Shown: positions 7,597 to 14,845, numbered from the stretch's first letter. The stretch: DNA of 18,475 nucleotides from CAYRFF01 sp964436125 (GCA_964436125.1 CAYTBT010000046.1:1-18475); one strand, 5' to 3'. The notes: generated by a model from the letters alone, not told the origin. Numbers and translations are program-made.

Positions 7597-8863
7597 TATT
7601 TTTTGATTGCTGGTCAAGGTTATCCTCCCGTTGAGACGCCTTTTCTTGTTGATCTTCTCGTTGAGATGCACGGCCGTGCGTCTTTACCGTATCCATTTCA
7701 ACCCTCACCTCCCCATTCATCAATTTGGGTAAGAGCGTATCGCGTAAAGCGGTGAGGGTGCGGATTTGGATTTGGTTTTGTTTGATTTTGTTAAAAATTG
7801 GTCCAATTAATTTCTGAAATTTATCAATAATTTTTTTTGGTGGAATTTGGACATCTAAAGATTTAAATGATGTTTTAGAAATTTCGAGAAAAGTTGAACC
7901 GTTTGCATAACTTCTAACATAGTTCATATTTGTCTTTAACCATAAGTAGATAAATTCTTTAGAATACCCTTTGTTGTCTAAAATTGCGATGTAGCCTTGA
8001 TTAATTGCTATTGGTATTTCTGAGAATGCTAAAACTCCTACGGGGGCTCTTGATGACATTAATAGTGTTCCCTTTGGCAATAATCCTGAGCTGATTTTAC
8101 TTAATCCTTCTTTAGTAATTTTACGCTCAGTATCAAAAAGAAAAATAGAATTCAATGTAGTAATATCTCGCGGAGATGTCCAATTTATATTCCCGTTCCA
8201 ATATCCAGGATTCTTTGTGCTAGGAGTTGCTCCACCTTTAACAGTTAAAATATTTCCCAATTTTCCTTCCTCCCAACCCTCCTCAGCTTCTTCCACAAAC
8301 CACTGCCGAAACAAGGTTTCAGCCATTTTTTCCAAGGTTTCATTTTGGCGGTGCAAGAGGTCTATTTTGTCGTCTAAAGAAGAAAGTACCCCGGCGATGG
8401 CACGTTTTTCGGGAAGTGTGGGGAGATAGATATCAAAATCCGAAATTACACTAACACTTAGATTTTGTTGAGCTGCACCAACCGCTATATTTTCCAATTC
8501 ATTGTATTTACTCCAAATACTATAAAACACAAATTCATAATTTGCCTTTGAATTATCAATAATGATATTGCAACAGGCCTGATTGGTTGTCAGGGGGATT
8601 TTGTTTAAGGCAACTTTTGCCGCTGTTGCACCGTACATTGCTACTATTACAGAGTTTTCTTTTATCCATTTTGCTGAAGAATTTTGCAAGCCTTTTTCAG
8701 AAATTAACTTCTCTGTTCTCCAAATTCTATTAAAATTAACTTCTTTAGTATTTAGCCAAGGAATATCACCGTTGTAGTATTCACCAACTTTTGTTGATGG
8801 GGTGCCTCCAGAAGTAAGCTTTTCAGCAATATCTCCTAACTTAACTTCTTTCCACTCACTCAT
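7577..8863 (-). CDS. hsdS: Type I restriction-modification specificity subunit (S)
   Basis: HsdS chooses the DNA target and holds two HsdM and two HsdR subunits. The 428-residue protein has the two-repeat plan: target recognition domain 1 (about 1-150), a central conserved helix region LPEKRAIAGVLSSLDDKI (150-167) running to about 195, TRD2 (about 196-340) and a second conserved helix ending RDTLLPKLMNGEVRV (374-388), where homologues usually stop. Both TRDs open with a GG-T/A-TPSTK motif and a YWNG/YYNG-x-I-x-W motif. The last 38 residues (391-428) are an odd Gln/Lys/Glu-rich extension coded by REP and flanking DNA. A good Shine-Dalgarno (GGAGG) precedes the start. The recognised sequence cannot be predicted. 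Confidence 0.95.
   Translation of the reverse strand: MSEWKEVKLGDIAEKLTSGGTPSTKVGEYYNGDIPWLNTKEVNFNRIWRTEKLISEKGLQNSSAKWIKENSVIVAMYGATAAKVALNKIPLTTNQACCNIIIDNSKANYEFVFYSIWSKYNELENIAVGAAQQNLSVSVISDFDIYLPTLPEKRAIAGVLSSLDDKIDLLHRQNETLEKMAETLFRQWFVEEAEEGWEEGKLGNILTVKGGATPSTKNPGYWNGNINWTSPRDITTLNSIFLFDTERKITKEGLSKISSGLLPKGTLLMSSRAPVGVLAFSEIPIAINQGYIAILDNKGYSKEFIYLWLKTNMNYVRSYANGSTFLEISKTSFKSLDVQIPPKKIIDKFQKLIGPIFNKIKQNQIQIRTLTALRDTLLPKLMNGEVRVEMDTVKTHGRASQREDQQEKASQREDNLDQQSKNNEKIQK
7662..7685. repeat. REP palindrome, degenerate copy in the hsdS tail
   Basis: The core GCACGGCCGTGC (7668-7679) is a perfect palindrome and the outer arms pair imperfectly. It shares the GAGAYGCACGGCCGTGCGTCT core with the copy at 7223-7252, about 430 bp away. 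It is coded as VKTHGRAS near the end of HsdS, just before the transposase start, so it marks one side of the transposase insertion. Confidence 0.75.
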
Positions 8864-8919
8864 CCTTTCCTCCTTTTAATTTATTCAACACATCTTGGCA
8901 CAAGCTGTCCCACATTGTC
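8856..8919 (-). pseudogene. Possible 3' remnant of rhuM upstream of hsdS
   Basis: On the minus strand, right after the inverted repeat that bounds the GxxExxY cassette, an open frame reads MWDSLCQDVLNKLKGGKDE and stops at 8856-8858, overlapping the hsdS ATG by eight bases. Such overlap is typical of a real upstream gene coupled to hsdS. The D-S-L-x(4)-V-L-x-K-L spelling resembles what I recall of RhuM C-termini. I infer it is the displaced end of rhuM, but it is only about 20 codons and could be chance. Confidence 0.3.
8869..8873 (-). promoter_or_regulatory. Strong Shine-Dalgarno of hsdS
   Basis: GGAGG lies five bases before the hsdS ATG on the minus strand. Most other starts in the window lack such a match, and this one fixes the HsdS start at MSEWKEVKLG. 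Confidence 0.7.
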
Positions 8920-9380
8920 TGAACTATGATTTTTTTGATATTCATGATTACTATGATTTTTTGGGTTGGGGTTTCATCACTCTTTTAAATTGTAAGCGGG
9001 TGTTGCCAAAGTTAATGAGCAAGCCCACTTCCATATTGTAAGCCTCCAAATAATTGATGGCTTGTGCCAAATGCACATCCTCTAATTCCTTTACTGCTTT
9101 TATTTCTACCATAATTTTTTCATCCACAAAGAAATCCACTCTTCTGGTTCCTATATCAAAACCTTTGTAGCTTAACGGCATTTCTTTTTCTCTTTCGTGG
9201 TTTAAGTTTTGTAAATTCATCTCGATAGACAAAGCCCTTTGATAGATGACTTCCTGAAAACCATTACCCAAGCGGTTATGGACTTCCATAGCACAGCCAA
9301 TGATTTTTGAAGTAAGTTCAGAGTATTTATAGTTTTCGTCAATCATAGTCTATCAAAGTTTATCACTCTATCATAGTTCA
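8920..9380. mobile_element. Candidate GxxExxY cassette bounded by 11-bp inverted repeats
   Basis: TGAACTATGAT at 8920-8930 and its perfect inverse ATCATAGTTCA at 9370-9380 enclose only the GxxExxY gene. The word ACTATGATTTTTT is also repeated directly at 8923-8935 and 8950-8962. The outer boundary at 9380 falls exactly where the RhuM product stops resembling its family. I infer a 461-bp mobile or recombined cassette. No transposase is inside it and no target duplication is obvious. Confidence 0.45.
8951..9346 (-). CDS. GxxExxY family protein (PD-(D/E)xK-like)
   Basis: The 131-residue protein shows the name motif G-F-Q-E-V-I-Y (29-35), followed by a strand pattern RVDFFVDEKIMVEIKAV in which D71, E81 and K83 fit a PD-(D/E)xK nuclease core, and Q95-x3-Y99, a spacing like the QxxxY motif of HsdR. 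The family is common in Bacteroidota and its cellular role is unsettled, so nuclease activity is an inference. The start overlaps the rhuM stop (ATGA), and the gene is enclosed by 11-bp inverted repeats, consistent with cassette insertion. An 87-bp gap separates it from hsdS. Confidence 0.88.
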   Translation of the reverse strand: MIDENYKYSELTSKIIGCAMEVHNRLGNGFQEVIYQRALSIEMNLQNLNHEREKEMPLSYKGFDIGTRRVDFFVDEKIMVEIKAVKELEDVHLAQAINYLEAYNMEVGLLINFGNTRLQFKRVMKPQPKKS

Positions 9381-10083
9381 AGACATTTAGTTCAATGGGC
9401 GGATATTGTTGGTTATGCTTTTTTAAGTCCAATTGCAAGCTTTTGGTGAGTTTTTGGGTATAACACGTACAAGCAACGCCTTTTTTTCGTTTGGTAAACA
9501 GCGTAAATACAGAATCGTCAATATAGTTGTCAATCAAAATAACAGAGGTCTTGGCTTTGCGAATAATATCTGCTACAAAATTGTAAGCATCGAAGACTTG
9601 TCCGTCGTAAAAAATGCCTTTTTGGGGCAGGTCTTTGCTTTTAATTTGAAAATCTATTTTCTGCACTTTGTCCGCTAAAGTTTCCACGGTGTTCTCAATA
9701 CGGTTCATCCGTTGGTTGAGGGCGTAGCCTTTTAAAAGATAATTGCGCAGCACATTAGTCGCCCAAATACGGAACTGTGTGCCTTGTTTGGATTTTACGC
9801 GATAACCCACAGAGATAATAACGTCTAGGTTATAGTATTCTAATTTCCTTTCTACTCTTCGTCCGCCTTCATTTTGAACTGTCGCAAATTTTGCGACAGT
9901 TGAAGACTTTGGCAATTCTCCCTCTGAAAATACATTATTGATATGTTTCCCAATCGTTTTTATATCTCTACCAAAAAGCAATGCCAATTGTTGGCGATTC
10001 AGCCAAACCGTTTCGTCTTCCAATCGAACCGTAATTCTCTCCGGTAGGTCATCTGCCTGATATAAAACTATTTCGCTGTTCAT
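9343..10083 (-). CDS. rhuM: RhuM family protein, 3'-truncated
   Basis: RhuM-type proteins are frequent passengers between hsdM and hsdS; their function is not established. This one has a helix-turn-helix-like N-terminus (VWLNRQQLALLFGRD, 27-40, then TIGKHINN), the family block YNLDVIISVGYRVKS (84-98), RIWATNVLRNYLLKGYALN (105-123), and a C-terminal domain with IDNYIDDSVFTLF (184-196). Homologues, from memory, run to roughly 330 residues and continue into a HDRFLIID-like block. Here the product ends at 246, and the last 12 residues come from the GxxExxY cassette boundary. It starts directly after the hsdM stop with no gap. The product may be non-functional. Confidence 0.87.
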   Translation of the reverse strand: MNSEIVLYQADDLPERITVRLEDETVWLNRQQLALLFGRDIKTIGKHINNVFSEGELPKSSTVAKFATVQNEGGRRVERKLEYYNLDVIISVGYRVKSKQGTQFRIWATNVLRNYLLKGYALNQRMNRIENTVETLADKVQKIDFQIKSKDLPQKGIFYDGQVFDAYNFVADIIRKAKTSVILIDNYIDDSVFTLFTKRKKGVACTCYTQKLTKSLQLDLKKHNQQYPPIELNVLNYDRVINFDRL

Positions 10084-11715
10084 TTACTCAGGCATTTTAA
10101 TTTTCTTCAAGTTTTTCATAATCAAGTCATTCATCCTTGCTTCTTCTTTCAACTGTGCTTCAAATTCCGCTTTCAGGTCGGTAAAACGTTCTTCAAAGTC
10201 AAAGTCATCTTCTTCCTCAGGTAGCCCTACATATCGTCCCGGTGTAAGTACATAATCCAGTTCCGCAACGTCTTCTATCGGTACTGAGGCACAGAAGCCG
10301 GGAATGTCGATATAATGAAGATTAGTTTCTTCACCATATTCCGCTATCGGTTCAGCAGCGATCAGACCTTGCCAGTCCTCGATTGTATTTACTTCTTCAT
10401 TCTCTTCAATCCGTCCAGTTTTCCACAATCGGTAGGTATCGGCGACCAGTTGAATATCCTCATCAGCGAATGCTCTGGTTCTTCTGTTTAACATATATCC
10501 CAGATTCCGGGCATCAATAAACAGTATTTTACCGCTGCGGCTATGAGATTTATCCTTACTTCTGTTTCTCTTCATAAACCATAGTGAAGCTGGAATCTGA
10601 GTGTTGAGAAATAATTTTGCCGGAAGGTTCACAATACAATCAATCAAGTCTGCCTCGATTAATGCTTTCCTGATATCGCCCTCGCCACCTGTCTTGGAAG
10701 TCAAGGCTCCCTTGGCAAGGACAAAGCCGGCTTGTCCGCTCGGAGCGAGATGGTAAAGAAAATGCTGAATCCAGGCATAATTGGCATTTCCGGTCGGAGG
10801 AACACCGTATTTCCACCTACCGTCCTTGCGCAATAAATCACCGCTCCAGTCACTGACGTTAAAAGGTGGATTGGCAATGATATAATCGGCTTTTAAGTCG
10901 GGATGTGCATCATTGAGGAAAGAACCTTCATTGTTCCACTTGACTTGTGTGCTGTCAATACCGCGGATAGCCAGATTCATTTTACATAAGCGCCAGGTGG
11001 TCTGGTTGCTTTCCTGACCGTAAATAGAAATATCGTTAATTTTCCCTTGATGCTCCGTCACAAATTTTTCACTTTGGACAAACATTCCACCACTTCCACA
11101 ACATGGATCGAATACTCGCCCTTTGTATGGTTCCAGCATTTCTACAAGCAATTCCACAACGCTTCTCGGAGTATAGAACTGACCGCCTTTCTTTCCTTCT
11201 GCCAGCGCAAATTGCCCCAGAAAGTATTCAAACACGTGTCCAAGTACATCTGCACTCCTGGACTTGGCATCTCCAAGGGCAATATTGCTTATTAAATCAA
11301 TAAGTCCTCCCAGACTTGTCGGATCGAGATTCTGCCTGGCATATACCTTGGGTAAAACACCTTTTAAAGAACGGTTTTCTTTTTCGATCGTATCCATGGC
11401 TTCATCGACCGTTTTACCGATTGTAGGCTGCTTGGCTTGAGATTGCAGATAGGACCATCTTGCTTTCTCCGGCACAAAGAAGACATTTTCAGCCTTGTAT
11501 TCGTCCTTATCCTCCGGATCGGCTCCGGCGTATTCACCCTCTCCGGCTTTCAACTTTTCATACAACTCTTCAAAAGCGTCAGAGATATACTTCAAGAATA
11601 TTAAGCCGAGGACAATGTGCTTGTACTCTGCCGCATCAATATTTTTCCTCAGTTTATTAGCTGATTTCCACAGCTGTTTCTCCAGTGGTTCTTTAGTTTT
11701 CTTCTTTCTTGCCAT
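10084..11715 (-). CDS. hsdM: Type I restriction-modification methyltransferase subunit (M)
   Basis: HsdM methylates adenine (N6) at the site chosen by HsdS and protects host DNA. The 543-residue protein has the N-terminal HsdM helical domain, GGQFYTPRSVV (177-187), SAM-binding motif I DPCCGSGG (203-210), and the catalytic motif IV NPPF (282-285). The C-terminus is charged and probably coiled. Nothing is missing. It is the first gene of the minus-strand locus, so the promoter should lie in 11716-11850. RhuM follows immediately: its ATG abuts the hsdM stop. Confidence 0.97.
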   Translation of the reverse strand: MARKKKTKEPLEKQLWKSANKLRKNIDAAEYKHIVLGLIFLKYISDAFEELYEKLKAGEGEYAGADPEDKDEYKAENVFFVPEKARWSYLQSQAKQPTIGKTVDEAMDTIEKENRSLKGVLPKVYARQNLDPTSLGGLIDLISNIALGDAKSRSADVLGHVFEYFLGQFALAEGKKGGQFYTPRSVVELLVEMLEPYKGRVFDPCCGSGGMFVQSEKFVTEHQGKINDISIYGQESNQTTWRLCKMNLAIRGIDSTQVKWNNEGSFLNDAHPDLKADYIIANPPFNVSDWSGDLLRKDGRWKYGVPPTGNANYAWIQHFLYHLAPSGQAGFVLAKGALTSKTGGEGDIRKALIEADLIDCIVNLPAKLFLNTQIPASLWFMKRNRSKDKSHSRSGKILFIDARNLGYMLNRRTRAFADEDIQLVADTYRLWKTGRIEENEEVNTIEDWQGLIAAEPIAEYGEETNLHYIDIPGFCASVPIEDVAELDYVLTPGRYVGLPEEEDDFDFEERFTDLKAEFEAQLKEEARMNDLIMKNLKKIKMPE

Positions 11716-12105
11716 GCATTCTTGTTTTGCTCGCTTAGTGACTTTCCGTTATTTTATACATAGTACCGAAAGTACGAAACCTGGGTAAGATTACCAAAAG
11801 CATTTTTGTGGACTAACTAAAGCACAAGAAAATAAAATTATTGATTACATAGAGGAATAGGCTTGAAAGTATTGTATTACATTCTACCCCACAACCCCAC
11901 CTTCACAAGATACTACTTCACGACTTCACAGCTATACATCTTCACAGATTCCTCTCCATTCTTCGATAAATCCCCTTCATTGGTACAATAAGTTTATGTA
12001 CTCTTCAAGAATTCTCAACATTTGGGCTTGTATTCAATTCTCTATGGAGAGAAGTACTAATAGCTAATTATGAATTCTTAAATTGAGTTGAACAAAGTTG
12101 TATAT
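11716..12105. other. Divergent intergenic region hsdM / sppA
   Basis: This 390-bp gap between diverging genes must hold both promoters. A perfect inverted repeat GGTAA-GA-TTACC lies at 11784-11795, about 70 bp upstream of hsdM, next to a GTAC-N5-GTAC pair near 11763. A C-rich stretch with repeated CTTCAC words runs from about 11885 to 11960. A small hairpin TTCTCT-ATGG-AGAGAA lies at 12038-12053, before sppA. I see no gene and cannot place promoter boxes with confidence. Confidence 0.5.
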
Positions 12106-13893
12106 ATGAAAAATTTTATAAAGAATATTTTATCCTCTTGTTTCGGTGCAATGGCCGCTTTAATCATTGTCTGTGGCATATTATTTATCGTCGCGATGGG
12201 AATGATTTCCTTCTTCTCCGATATGAGCAACTTTAAGTCTCCGGCTGCTGTCTCCGGCGAGGAGGTCTTGTACATAGACCTTCCTGTAAACACTCCGGAA
12301 CTGACCAATAATACTGAGCCGGTCAAATTTGAAATCTCGGATAAAGCTCAAGTAGGTATCCAAGACATTATCCGCCTAATCAAAAAAGCTAAGCTTGACG
12401 ATGATGTGCAAGGTATCATATTAAACCCTGCAACAGCCGGAATAAGCTATGCTACCGTCGATCTATTGAGAGATGCACTCATAGACTTTAAGAGTATGGG
12501 CAAATTCATCTACGTCTATGCAGAAGGGATGTCGCAAAAGAGTTATTATTTCACTTCCGTCGCTGATTCCATCTTCCTCAACCCCAATGGCGGTATAAGC
12601 TTCACGGGAATGGGATTGATGACTATGTACTTTAAAAACACCCTCGATAAACTCGGCATAGAACCAGAAATTTATTATGTCGGGGATTTTAAGAGTGCCA
12701 CTGAGCCGCTCCGTCGTACCGATATGAGTGATGCAGACCGCTTACAGAAAAAACAATATTTGGATGCAATTTTCTCTGAAATGATTGACGATATTGCTCA
12801 GAGTAGAAATCTGAATCCGGACACACTGGAATATATTTCTGACAATGCTCTCATCAGAAGCGCCGAGGATGCACTCAAGTGGGGACTTGTAGATAACTTG
12901 AGCTATTATTCCGACTTTATAAATAAAGTAAAAGCTCGTATCGGCATGGAGAAAAACACAAAGTTCATGCCTTATAATATTAATAGCTATTACAATAAAT
13001 ACAATAAAAAACTCACTCCTAGCCCGAGCAATGCGGATGAAATTGCTATTGTGTATGCAGAAGGTTCCATTATTGACGGGAAACCGGCCATAGGGAAAAT
13101 TGCAGACTCCAAATATGTTAAACTCTTGCGTAAGCTCCGATTTGATGACGATGTCCGCGGTGTAATTCTCAGGGTCAATTCCCCCGGAGGATCGGCACTT
13201 GCATCCGATAATATATGGCATGAAATAGAAAAGCTCAAGGCTGCAGGCAAGAAGGTAATCGTTTCTATGGGTACTTATGCCGCTAGTGGAGGGTATTACA
13301 TTTCTTGTAATGCAGATTATATCTTTGCAGAGCCCACTACGTTAACCGGTTCAATCGGTGTCTTCGGCGTCTTATTCAATGCCAATGACTTTTTCAACAA
13401 CAAGCTCGGCATTACATTCGATACCGTTCAGACAGGAAAATTCACCAATAGCTTTACACCTTTTATGGGACGTGATAAACAAGAAGCTGAAATTATCCAG
13501 TCTTCCGTTAATGAAATTTATCAACAATTCATGAGCCGCGTCGCAGAGGGAAGAGATATCCCGATAGATAGCGTAGCAGAGATCGCCCAAGGCCGCGTTT
13601 ATACTGGCAAAAAAGCCTTATCCCTGGGATTGGTGGATGAGATAGGCTCTCTACAGGATGCAATCAATAAAATGGTAGTTATATTGGATATAGATGTCTA
13701 TGATATCGATGAATATCCCGAGGTCAGCTCACCACTCGAACAATTAATTAAGGAGATTACCGGTGAAAATGGTGCCAAAAAGATCACTCTTTCCGCACTG
13801 CCGACAGAATATACAACCATTCTTAATCAGCTCGAAAATATTCAGGAGATGGAAGGTGTTCAAGCACGATTGCCCTTTATGGTTGTGAAGTAG
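12106..13893 (+). CDS. sppA: Signal peptide peptidase SppA, long (67-kDa-type) form
   Basis: SppA is a membrane-bound serine protease that degrades cleaved signal peptides using a Ser/Lys dyad split over two tandem domains. I choose the ATG at 12106, which gives MKNFIKNILSS and 595 residues; a TTG at 12088 would add six residues. A transmembrane segment spans roughly residues 10-37. The first domain carries the likely catalytic lysine in GMSQKSYYFTS (K145), and the second carries the serine in RVNSPGGSALAS (S363), followed by YAASGGYY and LTGSIGVFG. Both halves are complete. It stands alone on the plus strand and diverges from the R-M locus. No clear terminator follows. Confidence 0.95.
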   Translation: MKNFIKNILSSCFGAMAALIIVCGILFIVAMGMISFFSDMSNFKSPAAVSGEEVLYIDLPVNTPELTNNTEPVKFEISDKAQVGIQDIIRLIKKAKLDDDVQGIILNPATAGISYATVDLLRDALIDFKSMGKFIYVYAEGMSQKSYYFTSVADSIFLNPNGGISFTGMGLMTMYFKNTLDKLGIEPEIYYVGDFKSATEPLRRTDMSDADRLQKKQYLDAIFSEMIDDIAQSRNLNPDTLEYISDNALIRSAEDALKWGLVDNLSYYSDFINKVKARIGMEKNTKFMPYNINSYYNKYNKKLTPSPSNADEIAIVYAEGSIIDGKPAIGKIADSKYVKLLRKLRFDDDVRGVILRVNSPGGSALASDNIWHEIEKLKAAGKKVIVSMGTYAASGGYYISCNADYIFAEPTTLTGSIGVFGVLFNANDFFNNKLGITFDTVQTGKFTNSFTPFMGRDKQEAEIIQSSVNEIYQQFMSRVAEGRDIPIDSVAEIAQGRVYTGKKALSLGLVDEIGSLQDAINKMVVILDIDVYDIDEYPEVSSPLEQLIKEITGENGAKKITLSALPTEYTTILNQLENIQEMEGVQARLPFMVVK

Positions 13894-13977
13894 ATAGTAA
13901 GAGTATTGTTTTAATCCAGTAAATTCTGTTTCGAGTCACCTCAGTAAATCACACAAGACGTAGCAGTGAGGATATAT

Positions 13978-14073
13978 TTAGCCGTAACGAACGGTTCGTT
14001 ACTGTATAGTTGATTATGGTTTTAATACGGTCATTAGCCGTAACGAACGGTTCGTTACGTATCGTACGGTTAA
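13978..14073 (+). repeat. 96-bp palindromic direct repeat, unit A
   Basis: The unit has two copies of the palindrome GTAACGAAC-G-GTTCGTTAC (in 13978-14002 and 14034-14073) joined by a spacer with TTGATTATGG. The second copy is the full 40-bp form: outer arms TTAGCCGTA and TACGGTTAA are near-perfect inverse ends around the inner 19-bp palindrome. It starts 84 bp after sppA and ends 76 bp before the zinc-ribbon gene. Confidence 0.85.
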
Positions 14074-14149
14074 TTACCTTTTATAGAACTTCTTTAATGG
14101 TAGTCCTTGTTTAAGGATAAACTACAATATAAATTAAGTTCTAATAATC

Positions 14150-14506
14150 ATGGCTGACCGGAAATGTAAATACTGCAAAGGACCAGTATTTGGGAGATCG
14201 GATAAAATTTTCTGCACTACTACATGTAAATCAAGATATCATCGTCAATTAAGACGCATTACATGGAAAGCAACACGTAAAATCGATAAAATACTTCACA
14301 GGAATAGATCCATACTCTTTGAAATTATGGGTGAAGAAATTGCAAAAAAAGAAATCGATAAATATATTCTTGATAAGAAAAATTTCAGATTCGACTATAT
14401 TACTGGTTATTATGAAAACGCACGTGGGAAACGCTACCATATTGTTTATGACTTTGCCTGGATGCAATTCTCAAAAGGAAAAATTCTGATTATTAGGATA
14501 AAGTAG
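14150..14506 (+). CDS. Small zinc-ribbon protein of unknown function
   Basis: The 118-residue protein opens with a CxxC...CxxxC zinc ribbon: C6, C9, C22 and C26, with the bridge GRSDKIFC. This is followed by a basic helix (KSRYHRQLRRITWKATRKIDKIL), then a C-terminal part rich in aromatic and charged residues (DYITGYYENARGKRYHIVYDFAWMQ). I recognise the shape from uncharacterised Bacteroidota proteins but know no tested role; the basic helix after the zinc ribbon suggests nucleic-acid contact, as an inference. It stands alone, flanked by 96-bp direct repeats, the second starting four bases after its stop, so it may travel as a cassette or be controlled through those palindromes. It is A/T-rich compared with sppA. 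Confidence 0.8.
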   Translation: MADRKCKYCKGPVFGRSDKIFCTTTCKSRYHRQLRRITWKATRKIDKILHRNRSILFEIMGEEIAKKEIDKYILDKKNFRFDYITGYYENARGKRYHIVYDFAWMQFSKGKILIIRIK

Positions 14507-14509
14507 ATT

Positions 14510-14605
14510 AATTAATCGTAACGTGCTTTAGTTACTGCAACTTGATTATGGCTATAATACGGTGTTTAGTCGTAACGAACGGTTCGTTACGTATCGTACG
14601 GTTAA
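14510..14605 (+). repeat. 96-bp palindromic direct repeat, unit B
   Basis: It matches unit A in the same orientation: CGTAACG, GTTACTG and TTGATTATGG in the left and middle parts, TAATACGGT, then the 40-bp palindromic core at 14566-14605, which differs from the unit A core by one base (TTAGT for TTAGC). The left palindrome is decayed here (TGCTTTA replaces the central bases). It begins four bases past the stop of the zinc-ribbon gene. Confidence 0.85.
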
Positions 14606-14805
14606 AAACGTTTATGCAACATAATCTCTCCTATTCTTTATTCCAAGTACCTTCTTCAATATAAGCATATCCACTTTTCACAACTTTGCAACGCATCGAT
14701 TTTACATCTCGACAATGTTCGATCCTACACTCAGCGCAGCGCTTCATGACTTGTCGATCGCTTTTCCTCGTGTTTTATGCCATTGAGTGCTTATTTATAC
14801 TGCAT

Positions 14806-14845
14806 TTAGCCGTAACGAACGGTTCGTTACGTATCGTACGGTTAA
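14806..14845 (+). repeat. 40-bp palindromic repeat, solo copy
   Basis: This is identical over all 40 bases to the core at 14034-14073, in the same orientation. The flanking spacer and left palindrome of the 96-bp units are not present, so the mobile or conserved unit is probably the 40-bp core itself. Confidence 0.88.

Noticed and set aside
7597..7671. Upstream ATG at 7671 as the RAYT start
   Set aside because: It would overlap hsdS by about 95 bases and adds residues (MHLNEKINKKRR) outside the conserved RAYT core; the ATG at 7596 fits better.
7577..8863. Phase-variable hsdS inversion system
   Set aside because: There is no second or partial hsdS copy, no inverted TRD repeats and no recombinase in the window.
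12088..12105. TTG start for sppA
   Set aside because: The ATG six codons later gives the normal MKNF-type N-terminus, and the leader before TTG offers no ribosome-binding signal.
13978..14845. Repeats considered as a CRISPR array
   Set aside because: Spacing is irregular (56, 532 and 240 bases between starts), a gene lies between copies, and no cas gene is present.
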